Under the pieces are notes generated by a model, which had not been told where the DNA came from, searched no databases, and saw only the letters and a list, made by a program, of their open reading frames with translations. A DNA stretch of 64,000 nt from Ilyomonas sp965277535 (GTDB lineage: Bacteria > Bacteroidota > Bacteroidia > Chitinophagales > Chitinophagaceae). Each line of letters opens with the position of its first letter. The stretch's first letter is position 1. Made by a program: the position numbers and the translations under genes. The DNA lies in contig OZ255825.1 in the NCBI GenBank assembly GCA_965277535.1, positions 1,054,001-1,118,000 on the forward strand, written 5' to 3'. Positions 44,296 to 53,557 of the stretch are shown one piece after another.

Positions 44296-46149
44296 CTATA
44301 TTTTCTTCCCTTTCAATGCTTCGCTAACAGCTTTGTCCATTGCACGTTCGGCAAACGGTTTGGTTACTTCATTCAGCTCTTCCGTTTTGGTTTGAATCAA
44401 GTTTTTATCTGTCATGGTTACTGCCATTTGCAGGGCTTGCATCGCTAATGCGGTAGTCGTCATTTCATCGGGTGTAAGCAACGATGCGTTTTTAGTAATG
44501 AATGCTTCAGTGGCTTGTAACAACTGTTCGCCTTCGCTACGAGCCTCTATCAGCGCGCGTTCCAGCATGTCGGACTTTGCATGGGTGATGCTGTCGAGCA
44601 GCATTTTTTCTACTTCGCTATCGGTTAATCCGTATTGTGGTTTCACTTCAATTTGTTGTTCAACACCACTGCGTAACTCTTTTGCTTTTACCGATAAAAT
44701 ACCATCGGCGTTAATTAAAAAACTCACTTCTACTTTGGGCAAACCGGCTGGCATTCCGGGTATGCCGGTTAAATTAAATTCGGCCAGCTTGCGGTTGTCT
44801 TTTACTAAATCTCTTTCGCCCTGAAACACTGAAATTCTCATACTTCCCTGACCATCTTTTTGCGTGGTATATTGCCTGCCAGCTTTCGATGGAATCTTGC
44901 TGTTGCGCGGAACTAACACGTCCATCAAACCGCCCATCGTTTCAATGCCCAAACTCAATGGCGTTATATCAAGAAGCAAAAAATCTTTATTGTTTCCAGC
45001 TAAAATATCGGCTTGCACCGCAGCACCCAAAGCCACTACTTCATCGGGATCAACATCATTATTTACAGGCTTTCCAAAAAAGTTACTGACAGCATTCTGT
45101 ACAGCCGGAACACGCGTACTTCCTCCTACCATCACAATTACATCAATGTCTGTTGTTTGCAAGCTTGCATCTTTCAATGCAGCGCGACAGCTATCAATGG
45201 TTTTATCAATTAAAGGCTGAATCAATTCTTCAAATTTCTTGCGCGAAATGCCGAGCGAGTGTTCACCAACGCCAGTTAAATAAGCATCTTCAGTGCTCAA
45301 TTTTTTCTTTGCTTCTTCCCCTTTGATGCGAAGCGTTTGCATCAATGTATTGTTTTGTTCAAACTCTTCTTTTGTAAATTCACCTTGCTCTAACCAATGT
45401 TGAACAATGAGTCTATCAAAATCATCACCGCCTAAATATGTATCGCCGTTGGTGCTCAGCACTTCAAAGATGCCGTTGCTAATTTTCAATATCGAAATAT
45501 CAAATGTTCCACCTCCTAAATCGTACACAGCAATTGTTTTCTCTTCGTCTTTGTGTAAGCCTAAACCATAGGCTAAACTGGCTGCTGTGGGTTCGTTCAC
45601 TATGCGCAGCACATCAAGCCCTGCAAGTTTTCCGGCATCGCGAGTAGCTTGTCGTTGCGCATCATTAAAATAAGCCGGAACGGTAATTACAGCGCGGCTT
45701 ACCGGCGTTTTTAAAATGTGCTCGGCACGTTCTTTCAATTCTTTTAAAATAAAAGATGATAACTCAACCGGCGAATAAAATGTATTGCCCACCTGCACTT
45801 TTACAAGGCTTTCTTCACTATCATCAATAATTTTATAACTGTAAAAACCGGCGTGCTCTTTTAAGTCGTTATAACTTTTTCCCATCAGCCGCTTGGCGCT
45901 GAAAATGGTGTTGGCAGGATCGGTTTCTAAAAACTGCTTCGCTTCATTTCCAACCACAACATTTCCTTTATCGAAATGAACAACGCTTGGCACCAAACTA
46001 CTGCTGTCATGTTCTTTTAAAGCCACAGGTTTGCCGGTATCAGGATGAATAATGGCAACCAAACTATTAGTTGTTCCTAAGTCAATGCCAACAATCATAT
46101 CCTCTTTTTGCAAGCTGCCTGTAGCTATGTTAATTCCAATTTTTGCCAT
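44296..46149 (-). CDS. hscA: Hsp70 chaperone, HscA-like
   Basis: 617 residues from the ATG at 46149, starting MAKIGINIATGSLQKEDMIVGIDLGTTN. That leader before the ATPase motif is characteristic of HscA-type Hsp70s of Bacteroidota, unlike DnaK. ATPase motifs: GIDLGTTNSLVA, YDLGGGTFDISIL and GGSTRVPAVQ. The substrate-binding domain follows with LLLDITPLSLGIETMGG. HscA helps transfer Fe-S clusters from the scaffold to target proteins; no other isc genes are adjacent here. A TTTGTTTTTGCC word abuts its stop codon. Confidence 0.85.
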   Translation of the reverse strand: MAKIGINIATGSLQKEDMIVGIDLGTTNSLVAIIHPDTGKPVALKEHDSSSLVPSVVHFDKGNVVVGNEAKQFLETDPANTIFSAKRLMGKSYNDLKEHAGFYSYKIIDDSEESLVKVQVGNTFYSPVELSSFILKELKERAEHILKTPVSRAVITVPAYFNDAQRQATRDAGKLAGLDVLRIVNEPTAASLAYGLGLHKDEEKTIAVYDLGGGTFDISILKISNGIFEVLSTNGDTYLGGDDFDRLIVQHWLEQGEFTKEEFEQNNTLMQTLRIKGEEAKKKLSTEDAYLTGVGEHSLGISRKKFEELIQPLIDKTIDSCRAALKDASLQTTDIDVIVMVGGSTRVPAVQNAVSNFFGKPVNNDVDPDEVVALGAAVQADILAGNNKDFLLLDITPLSLGIETMGGLMDVLVPRNSKIPSKAGRQYTTQKDGQGSMRISVFQGERDLVKDNRKLAEFNLTGIPGMPAGLPKVEVSFLINADGILSVKAKELRSGVEQQIEVKPQYGLTDSEVEKMLLDSITHAKSDMLERALIEARSEGEQLLQATEAFITKNASLLTPDEMTTTALAMQALQMAVTMTDKNLIQTKTEELNEVTKPFAERAMDKAVSEALKGKKI

Positions 46150-46357
46150 AAAAACAAATGAGGTGCAAAGGTAAGCGGGATAAAAAAATAGAGTTGTTAT
46201 TTTAAAAGATAAGGGGTGCACAAGTAAAAAAGATGTCAAGCAGATTGCGCTGATTTGTTCAAATAAACCGTATGAATTTGCGTTGATTGCGCTACCTGCG
46301 GCAATGATTTATCTTCGAAAAATATGCGTAAAAACAAATCAACAGTTTACTAAACTC

Positions 46358-47731
46358 CTACATCTTCATCAGTTTAGGTCGTATCTCTACATAAATCTGT
46401 CCACTCATCGGCGCTTTTCCATACAGGTTTTGCAATGATGGAGGAGGAAGATTAACAGACGATTGCAAACCGCCAATCAATTCAAATTTTCCAAACGAAA
46501 ACAGGCGCCGGTTTGTGCCGAGAGTAAGCTTGTGTATATCAAAGCTTTTTTCACCATATTGCTGTTGAAGGTTCAATTCTTCCGTTGATTTTTGTACAAA
46601 TTCATACCTGCCATAAACCGCCTGCTTTTGCAGTTGTTGCGTGGCTTCTGCCAGGAGCGAGTTTTCTTTGTGATTATCCGCACCTTCACCATTCATTCCC
46701 CACACAGCAGCAGAAGAAAAGAAACTTCCTTTTGCAGTAACCGGCGTGCAATACAAAACCGACGCCGTATAGCGCATCACATCTTCTGTGGGGTGCAAAT
46801 CTTCAGGGCTTTTTATAAATGCCTGCGAAACCTGCAAAGCCAATGCTTTGGAAGGATTAAACGACAACCGCCACGAATAACTATCAAATTTTGGCTTATC
46901 AAAATCGTAACGGTTTTCATCCGGCTCGCGCCCGGTAAAAGATGAAAATTCACCCTTAAATTTTCCTACTCTAACACCTGCCGTTGCCACGCCATAAGTA
47001 ATATGTGTAGCATCCTGCCAGTGATGACTGAGTGGCGCATCAGGGTCGTTCAATGCAATGGTTCGGTGCATGAAAGTAGGCGCGCTGATGGCTGGCTCGC
47101 CAGGATAACCTATGTATGCAAACACATCAACCGCTTTGCTTAACCGTTGTGTGTAACCAACCGTTAAACCTGCAAATAAATCGTGCGGATGCTGGCGGTC
47201 AACCAACGGCTGTCCTTTGTACGATTCGCCAGACTGAAACAACAAGGGATAGCCTCTTTCTGTAACCGTTACTGGATCGAGACTTAACATAGCAGAAAAA
47301 TTGAACAAACCATTTTTACCAACAGGTTGGTTGTACATTACCATGAACCAGTTGGGCGCATCAAACTGCGTTCCGCTGCGCGATGTTTTATTGGTTAATT
47401 GCTGATCATCATACCTTATAAAAATACTTCCATGAAACATCCACATGCCCTTCTTTGTATGCTTCATTATCATGTACATTGAATTGTTGTCGGGCGACCA
47501 TGCTGTGCCCGAACCATTGCGTGTCATAGGAAGTGAGCGTGAAAATGAGTGGCTCATACCAGGCATGTTTTCTTCGTCTTCGCCGTTCATATTCATATCA
47601 TCCATGTTCATGTTCATCATAGAATCATGACCGGCGTTCATCCGCATTGTATCGGTGTTGTTGTGTTGATGTTGCGCAATGATTTTTACTGTTGTGAGCA
47701 GCATTATTGATAGAAATAAAATGTATTTCAC
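46358..47731 (-). CDS. Outer-membrane-like protein with Met/His-rich N-terminus, metal related
   Basis: 457 residues with a signal peptide (MKYILFLSIMLLTTVKIIAQ). The mature N-terminus is extremely rich in His, Met and Asp (HQHNNTDTMRMNAGHDSMMN, MNMDDMNMNGED, MPGMSHS), a composition seen in copper-handling proteins. The remainder is beta-rich with WMFHGSIFIRYDDQQ, QHPHDLFAGLTVGYTQRL and a terminal IYVEIRPKLMKM, consistent with an outer-membrane barrel. It lies 100 bases downstream of the HYC_CC_PP gene on the same strand. A role in copper or other metal homeostasis is inferred. Confidence 0.65.
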   Translation of the reverse strand: MKYILFLSIMLLTTVKIIAQHQHNNTDTMRMNAGHDSMMNMNMDDMNMNGEDEENMPGMSHSFSRSLPMTRNGSGTAWSPDNNSMYMIMKHTKKGMWMFHGSIFIRYDDQQLTNKTSRSGTQFDAPNWFMVMYNQPVGKNGLFNFSAMLSLDPVTVTERGYPLLFQSGESYKGQPLVDRQHPHDLFAGLTVGYTQRLSKAVDVFAYIGYPGEPAISAPTFMHRTIALNDPDAPLSHHWQDATHITYGVATAGVRVGKFKGEFSSFTGREPDENRYDFDKPKFDSYSWRLSFNPSKALALQVSQAFIKSPEDLHPTEDVMRYTASVLYCTPVTAKGSFFSSAAVWGMNGEGADNHKENSLLAEATQQLQKQAVYGRYEFVQKSTEELNLQQQYGEKSFDIHKLTLGTNRRLFSFGKFELIGGLQSSVNLPPPSLQNLYGKAPMSGQIYVEIRPKLMKM

Positions 47732-47765
47732 TTGAAAAAATTAAAAGAGTGGAAATAAAAAAATA

Positions 47766-47826
47766 GGCAAAAACAAATGCAATGTTTGGCTTGCCTTGTT
47801 CATGTAAGAAATGTAGCAAAAACAAA
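47766..47826. repeat. Two direct copies of the dispersed word in a 100-base gap
   Basis: GGCAAAAACAAA at 47766-47777 and AGCAAAAACAAA at 47815-47826 lie in the same orientation in the gap between the two metal-related genes. An inverted variant (TTTGTTTTTGCA, 47892-47903) lies just inside the coding end of the next gene. Confidence 0.75.
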
Positions 47827-47831
47827 CGGGC

Positions 47832-48212
47832 TCAAATGCGATACACGCATTGTGCCTGGTACAAAGGAACGGGCGGGCTGAAGTTTATGCTTTTGTTTTT
47901 GCAAGAAAAATGAAATGAATGGAAAAGTAAAAGAATGGGTTGATAACGATTGTTTGTAAAAGCAACAAAACCATTTTCAAATGAAGCCATTTGAGCCGCA
48001 GCTTCGTGTTGCTCAGCAGTTTTTAATGATGCCTGCCTGTCTTCACAACAAGCTTTTTTCTTTGTTTCGCAGGATTGACACTCTTTGTTTTTATAGGGTT
48101 TATCAAATCTTACCGAAGCAACAGAGTCCATACAATAATGCACTGTTACCGTTACGCCTGTAAAAGCGGTGAGGTATAAGCAACACAACAGTATAGCAAC
48201 CCAGCTTTTCAT
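47832..48212 (-). CDS. HYC_CC_PP family small Cys-rich protein
   Basis: 126 residues. An N-terminal hydrophobic segment (SWVAILLCCLYLTAFTGVTV) is followed by the name-giving HYC (VHYCMDSVAS), a C-x2-C (ECQSCETKKK) and a CC (KACCEDRQ), and near the end SPPVPLYQ with the PP pair. The Cys/His pattern suggests metal binding at the periplasmic side. In Bacteroidota the family is usually encoded near copper or heavy-metal genes, in agreement with the Met/His-rich protein downstream. Confidence 0.8.
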   Translation of the reverse strand: MKSWVAILLCCLYLTAFTGVTVTVHYCMDSVASVRFDKPYKNKECQSCETKKKACCEDRQASLKTAEQHEAAAQMASFENGFVAFTNNRYQPILLLFHSFHFSCKNKSINFSPPVPLYQAQCVYRI

Positions 48213-48714
48213 GTAAAATGTATAGCTTTCAAATTAAGGCAAAAGTAAAGTAACGCATTATCAGGCAGCCATGGCTCTGCATTCATTTACACATTTTTCA
48301 CAAGCTAATCACAAAACCTTTTTTTGGGCAAAACCAAAAGCAACAAAAATCCGTAACACTATTGTTACTGTTTATAATCCATGTTCCGACTTAAATAACA
48401 CTTAAAAAAAATTTATGCTATTACCCGAAAATGAAAAAGTCGCCTCCGAATTAAAGCTAACCCAAGAAGAAAACACACAACGCAAGATTGATGTAAAAGA
48501 AAAGCTACAACTCTATCTGCAACATCACCACAACACAAAAGACAAGTGGTTGCTGTCTTCCCATGCACATTGTTTCATCTCTTTGTCGTAACAAGTAAAC
48601 GGTGGCCTTCTTGCATCACCTTTTTATTTTAACACCTCTGTTTGCGAATGTTTCTTTTCTCGCAAATCACCTGCTGTTGTCCTTCTTATTTTTGTGGATT
48701 GAAATTAAAAAACA
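48213..48714. other. Gap between the HYC_CC_PP gene and feoB
   Basis: The gap holds one GGCAAAACCAAA word (48327-48338), a possible 58-codon gene (48415-48591, listed separately), and TATTTTTG at 48687-48694, a fair -7 element for feoB. No feoA is present. Confidence 0.45.
48415..48591 (+). CDS. Possible small hydrophilic protein (58 aa)
   Basis: ATG 48415 opens MLLPENEKVASELKLTQEEN, then TQRKIDVKEKLQLYLQHHHN, TKDKWLLSS and a short end to TAA at 48591. The composition (charged helix, His run) looks like a protein, and it is the longest frame in the gap, but there is no family match I know and no clear promoter. It may be spurious. Confidence 0.3.
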   Translation: MLLPENEKVASELKLTQEENTQRKIDVKEKLQLYLQHHHNTKDKWLLSSHAHCFISLS

Positions 48715-50826
48715 TTGACTGGCAAACAGGTAAACATTGCGTTGGTTGGCAACCCAAACTGCGGCAAAACATCTTTATTCAATTCACTTACTGGTTTAAA
48801 CCAAAAGGTAGGCAATTTTCCGGGTGTAACAGTTGATAAAAAAACGGGTACAACGCAGTTGGAAGAGTCCTTTGATGCAAAGATTATAGACCTTCCGGGA
48901 ACGTATAGCTTGTATCCGCGCCGCGCCGATGAATGGGTAGCTTATAAAGTAATGATGAATGTGGATGAAATAAAACCCGATGTCATTCTTGCTGTTGCCG
49001 ATGCCAGCAATCTGAAACGAAACCTTCTGTTTTGCAGCCAGGTAATTGATTTAAAACGTCCTGTCGTCATTGCACTTACCATGATGGACATTGCACGCAG
49101 CAAGGGCTACAGCGTTGATGTATCGCAACTGGAACGGGAACTTGGTGTGCCTGTTATTCCCGTAAATCCCCGCAAAAACAAAGGTATCCAGCAATTAAAA
49201 AAAGCCCTTGCATTAATAGCCAAACAAACATTTAGCGCACCACAATTTGATTTTATTCCGAATAAAGAGCTGGCACCTTTTGCTATAGAAGGTGCGAAAA
49301 AATTAGTGCCGCACATCAGCAATTATGCGGCGGTGCATTATCTCATCAACCACGAAAATTTTCCGCTCGATACCATAACGCAAAATGCGATCGAACACGT
49401 GGAAATAACCAACGATTTCAATCCTACCAAAACACAGGCAGATGAAATTGTGCAACGCTATTCGCGCATTCGCCAGATTATGCAGCAAAGCGTGGTAGAA
49501 CCTGATCCGTTGCAAAAAAAACTGTTTACTGAAAAACTTGATAATGTTCTTCTGCACCGCGTTTGGGGCAACGTGATTTTGGTGGTGGTTTTATTCCTTT
49601 TGTTTCAAAGCATTTTTTGGTTAGCCCAGTTTCCTATGAATGCTATTGACTGGAGCTTTTCCCGTTTAAGTGGCTGGGTAGGCGACACATTACCACAAGC
49701 GTGGTGGAGCAATTTGCTGGTAAATGGCATGCTGGCTGGCTTGAGTGGCATTCTTGTTTTTGTGCCGCAAATTATGATTTTGTTTGGGTTGATTACCATG
49801 CTGGAAGACGTTGGCTACATGGCGCGCATTTCGTTTTTAAGCGATAAATTAATGCGAAAAGTAGGGCTGAACGGAAAGAGCGTAATGCCTATGATTAGTG
49901 GTTTTGCCTGTGCTGTGCCTGCCATTATGAGCACGCGGAACATTGAAAACCGAAAAGAGCGTTTGCTTACCATTTTGGTTACGCCGTTGATGAGTTGCAG
50001 CGCGCGTTTGCCGGTTTATACCATTCTCATTGCGCTGGTAGTTCCCAACCATTATTATCTCCATTTCTTAAGTGAACAAGGCCTGGTAATGATGGCCCTG
50101 TATCTCGTAGGCATTGTGATGGCGCTTATTGTCAGCTATGTGTTGAAGTGGATTATCAACATAAAAGAAAAAAGCTTTTTCATTTTAGAACTGCCTGTGT
50201 ACCGTGCGCCGCGCTGGAAAAACGTTGGTATTACAATGATTGAGAAAGCGAAAATATTTGTGTCGGATGCGGGTAGAATCATCATCCTTATCAGCTTGCT
50301 GCTTTGGTTTTTGAGTAGCTATGGTCCTTCTTCCCGAATGAAAACCATTGATGCAAAGTTTGCAAGGCTGGAACAAACGGCAACGCCGGTTAACAAAGAT
50401 GTTTTGGAAAAACAATACAAAACCGAAAAGCTGCAAAACTCATTTGCGGGCATCGCGGGCAGAGCCATTGAGCCAGTAATAAAACCTTTGGGTTTCGACT
50501 GGAAAATAGGCATTGCGCTCATTACTTCGTTCGCTGCACGGGAAGTGTTTGTAGGCACAATGGCAACGCTGTACAGCGTTGACGAAAAAGATGATGCTAC
50601 TTTAAAAGAAAAAATGCACAATGCAAAACGTACAGACGGTACTCCGGTTTATACGCTGGCAACAGCCTTATCGCTAATGATGTTTTATGTGCTGGCAATG
50701 CAATGCATGAGCACGCTTGCTATTACCAAACGCGAAACGCGAACTTGGAAGTGGCCTGTCGTTCAGTTTGTTTATATGACCGGGCTGGCATATCTGATGA
50801 GCTTTGCAGTATATCATATCTTTTAA
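48715..50826 (+). CDS. feoB: Ferrous iron transporter FeoB
   Basis: 703 residues from a TTG at 48715 (TGKQVNIALVGNPNCGKTSL). The G domain has G1 GNPNCGKTS, G2 VGNFPGVTV, G3 DLPGTYSL, and G4 TMMD where NxxD is usual (Asn to Thr). The membrane part follows with the two gate domains: SCSARLPVYTILIAL (about residue 425) and TSFAAREVFVGTMATLYSV near the end. It imports Fe(II) across the inner membrane. No feoA is adjacent. It follows the metal-related pair, but on the opposite strand. Confidence 0.93.
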   Translation: MTGKQVNIALVGNPNCGKTSLFNSLTGLNQKVGNFPGVTVDKKTGTTQLEESFDAKIIDLPGTYSLYPRRADEWVAYKVMMNVDEIKPDVILAVADASNLKRNLLFCSQVIDLKRPVVIALTMMDIARSKGYSVDVSQLERELGVPVIPVNPRKNKGIQQLKKALALIAKQTFSAPQFDFIPNKELAPFAIEGAKKLVPHISNYAAVHYLINHENFPLDTITQNAIEHVEITNDFNPTKTQADEIVQRYSRIRQIMQQSVVEPDPLQKKLFTEKLDNVLLHRVWGNVILVVVLFLLFQSIFWLAQFPMNAIDWSFSRLSGWVGDTLPQAWWSNLLVNGMLAGLSGILVFVPQIMILFGLITMLEDVGYMARISFLSDKLMRKVGLNGKSVMPMISGFACAVPAIMSTRNIENRKERLLTILVTPLMSCSARLPVYTILIALVVPNHYYLHFLSEQGLVMMALYLVGIVMALIVSYVLKWIINIKEKSFFILELPVYRAPRWKNVGITMIEKAKIFVSDAGRIIILISLLLWFLSSYGPSSRMKTIDAKFARLEQTATPVNKDVLEKQYKTEKLQNSFAGIAGRAIEPVIKPLGFDWKIGIALITSFAAREVFVGTMATLYSVDEKDDATLKEKMHNAKRTDGTPVYTLATALSLMMFYVLAMQCMSTLAITKRETRTWKWPVVQFVYMTGLAYLMSFAVYHIF

Positions 50827-50914
50827 AATCCGCTATTTTTAAAGCTTATAGTTATCTTAAAAAAATTAGTAAAAAAGTTTTGACTTTGTTAGAAATCAGT
50901 AACTTGCATATCCT

Positions 50915-52114
50915 ATGCCGGCAGCTAACTTACCGACTAACGAGCAAGAAAGACTTCACAATTTGTACAGCTATGAATTGCTGGACACACTGCCCGAAAA
51001 AGACTATGATGACATAACGAAGCTGGCTTCTTTTATCTGCCATACTCCTGTTTCCCTAATTACCCTGGTTGACAAAGACAGACAATGGATGAAATCGGCT
51101 CATGGCGTCAATTTAGAGGAAACACTTCGCGAACACGCCTTTTGTGCACATGCCATTTTAGAACCCGATGAAATGATGGTTGTATCCGACGCGGAAAAAG
51201 ATGAACGATTTTCCGACAATCCTTTGGTAACCGGTGAGCCTCATATCATGTTTTATGCAGGCGTGCCTTTGCTCACAGAAGAAGGTTATGCGATTGGTAG
51301 TTTATGTGTATTGGATAATAAACCGGGAAATCTGAATGAAAGCCAACGTGAAGCTTTAAAAACACTGGCCAATCAAACCATTCGTTTGATTCAGTTTCAT
51401 AAGAAAACAAAAGAGTTGTTTCATAGCCGGCAATTGCTGCAGGAAGTAAATAACGAACTGGAAAACTTTGCGCAAAATGCTGCCGAAAACCTAAAGAAAC
51501 CCTGCGATAACGCCATTGAATTTACCAATATCATCAGCGAAAAATTTTCTGACGTGCTGGATGCAGATGGAAAGCAAATTTTATCGCTCATCACCTACTC
51601 TTGCGAAGGCATAAAAGCAATGGTGGATGATACTTTGCAGAAAGCGGCAAGGCTAAGCTTTTTGCAGGAAACAAAATCGCTGTTTACATTTACCAGCATT
51701 ATGCAGGATTTAAAACAAATGTTGCCTTCATCCGAAAGCAGCATTTCTATTGGCAATCATCCTGAAAATGATTCTATTTTTTTCTTTAAAAATTTATTGC
51801 TTCAGTCACTTACGCATATCATAACAGCGTCGGCAACTTTTAATAACAAGCCAAATCAGTTGATTGAAATTTCTTTTCAGCCAACCAAACAGGCTTATGT
51901 TTTTACCATTGTTGATAATGGCAATGGCATTCCGGTGGTTTCGAGCGGCGGTGAACTGAAATTGCTGCAATACGGGAATTTGAATGATAGCGAAAATCAA
52001 TACATCAAATACCTTACTTCTGCAAAGCAAATTGTAACGTCTCTGGCCGGTACACTTGATATGAATTTTGATGAAAACAAAGGCACTGTTTTTATCATCA
52101 GATTTTCAAAATAA
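50915..52114 (+). CDS. GAF-domain protein with a degenerate histidine-kinase core
   Basis: 399 residues. The N-terminal GAF domain (about 20-165) has FICHTPVSLITLVDKDRQWM and FYAGVPLLTEEGYAIGSLCV. Next is a coiled-coil-like linker and a region that aligns by pattern with HisKA: LENFAQNAAENLKKPCDNAI, where the usual SHDL-EPL has Glu in place of the phospho-accepting His. The ATPase domain keeps DNGNGIP but its N-box (LLQSLTHIITASATF) lacks the Asn. It is soluble. It is probably a ligand-sensing pseudokinase that works by protein contact; autophosphorylation is unlikely. Confidence 0.75.
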   Translation: MPAANLPTNEQERLHNLYSYELLDTLPEKDYDDITKLASFICHTPVSLITLVDKDRQWMKSAHGVNLEETLREHAFCAHAILEPDEMMVVSDAEKDERFSDNPLVTGEPHIMFYAGVPLLTEEGYAIGSLCVLDNKPGNLNESQREALKTLANQTIRLIQFHKKTKELFHSRQLLQEVNNELENFAQNAAENLKKPCDNAIEFTNIISEKFSDVLDADGKQILSLITYSCEGIKAMVDDTLQKAARLSFLQETKSLFTFTSIMQDLKQMLPSSESSISIGNHPENDSIFFFKNLLLQSLTHIITASATFNNKPNQLIEISFQPTKQAYVFTIVDNGNGIPVVSSGGELKLLQYGNLNDSENQYIKYLTSAKQIVTSLAGTLDMNFDENKGTVFIIRFSK

Positions 52115-52128
52115 GTTCCCTTTATTAT

Positions 52129-53283
52129 TTAGAAAGATTGTGCTGCCGAATACATTTCAACTTCATTTTCTTTATACATACTTTGTAAACTGGTAAGCAC
52201 AGAACCTCTTGTTGAAGATGACTTACGCTTGTTTGGCAGCCAATGAGCTACGGTTAAAAAACGAATTGAAAAAAGGGCCAAACCAATCATCCAAAAGAGA
52301 GCGAGTAACGGATTTATACAAGCATTTATAAACAGGCAAAAAACAGCCAAAAACAAATTGGTAAACAAAGGAAGCTGCAGCAATTGCAAACCCGATAAAA
52401 ACAAATTTCTATCAAAACAAACAATGCCCTTACAAAGCAGTTGTGCCTTATTCAAAGCTTCCTGAACCCGAACATTTATTGTTTGCAAGGAGAATAGTTT
52501 GTAAGGTTGAAGATGCTTTGCTACTTCTTCAACTATAATTGCGTTTTTTGCAAATGCAACCTGAAAATTTTGCTTACTCAACAGGATATGTACTGAGGTT
52601 GCAATGCCCGCTGTTATTGCGTTTTGAGATTGCAAATATGTTTTATAAAACGAAACAGTAAACGCAACTCCGTTATCATTTACGGTTGCCGAAGAACCCA
52701 ATTCAAATAAAACATATTTATAAATAAAGCTGTTGTAAACATTTCGTAACGCATACAATTGGTTGAAAACTCCGCTAACTGTTTTGGTTGTCATCATACT
52801 TTGCACCACTTGAAAACCCTGGTGAAAACAAACGTTCAAACCATTTAAAAAATCGGTATCGGCAATGCAATTTTCATCCAACACAACGGCGTGTGTGTGC
52901 GAACGTTTGAAGTTGTCAATCGTATACTGCTGCAACTGGAACGGTTGCTTAACAGGTTCGGAAAATGTTAACCAAACAATCCGTTCATCATCTGTGTAAA
53001 AACGGGGGTTGATGTTTTTGTTTGTTACAACATACACCAGGTAATTGGTATAATGCAATTGCAGCAAAGATTCAATCATCCTGTTTACTTTTTCTCCTGG
53101 ATGGTTAATAGAAACGATGATGGCAAAATCTTTCTCTTCAAACAATTCTTCGCTTACCAAAGTTTGTTTTTGCCACTTTTTTTGTAAATAAAAAATAAAA
53201 TGTAAAACCACTGGCAACAGCAAACTGAAAGCGATAATTGCCTGCGCCGTTTGCCAGGCAATTTGAGCGATAAAAGAAAACAT
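52129..53283 (-). CDS. Membrane-bound GT2-like protein with weak catalytic motifs
   Basis: 384 residues. One N-terminal membrane segment (IAWQTAQAIIAFSLLLPVVLHF), a cytoplasmic GT-A-like domain (FAIIVSINHPGEKVNRMIES; AVVLDENCIADTDFLN), then two or three C-terminal segments (LFLAVFCLFINACINPLLAL; MIGLALFSIRFL). The topology is that of processive GT2 enzymes. However, the metal-binding motif reads DEN, not DxD, and the QxxRW helix is not evident, so catalysis is doubtful. Convergent with the GAF gene (14-base gap). Confidence 0.55.
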   Translation of the reverse strand: MFSFIAQIAWQTAQAIIAFSLLLPVVLHFIFYLQKKWQKQTLVSEELFEEKDFAIIVSINHPGEKVNRMIESLLQLHYTNYLVYVVTNKNINPRFYTDDERIVWLTFSEPVKQPFQLQQYTIDNFKRSHTHAVVLDENCIADTDFLNGLNVCFHQGFQVVQSMMTTKTVSGVFNQLYALRNVYNSFIYKYVLFELGSSATVNDNGVAFTVSFYKTYLQSQNAITAGIATSVHILLSKQNFQVAFAKNAIIVEEVAKHLQPYKLFSLQTINVRVQEALNKAQLLCKGIVCFDRNLFLSGLQLLQLPLFTNLFLAVFCLFINACINPLLALFWMIGLALFSIRFLTVAHWLPNKRKSSSTRGSVLTSLQSMYKENEVEMYSAAQSF

Positions 53284-53341
53284 GATATTGGATTTTAAAA
53301 CGTGGTGTAACCTGTATTGATATTGAAATGTATAAGTTTTG

Positions 53342-53461
53342 TTAGGTTGACTGCAACGAAAAAAAGTATTGTCTCACTGTGACACAAATGAAGCGAAAAC
53401 CTACATGAACAACAATGTATAAAAGCAAGAGCATACTTATAAGCCAGTTAACCGGTTTCAT
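53342..53461 (-). CDS. Possible 39-residue single-pass membrane peptide
   Basis: From ATG 53461 the frame gives MKPVNWLISMLLLLYIVVHV then GFRFICVTVRQYF and a short polar end. One hydrophobic helix with positive charges after it is a plausible small membrane protein. It lies between two same-strand genes. Coding evidence is weak; the upstream extension to 53551 looks random. Confidence 0.3.
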   Translation of the reverse strand: MKPVNWLISMLLLLYIVVHVGFRFICVTVRQYFFSLQST

Positions 53462-53557
53462 GATATTGGAATTAAAAATTGACATGGTAAAAATAAACTC
53501 ACAGTGAATAACAACAGGTTTAAAATCTTTTAATCTACCTGAACAATTCATTAATTT

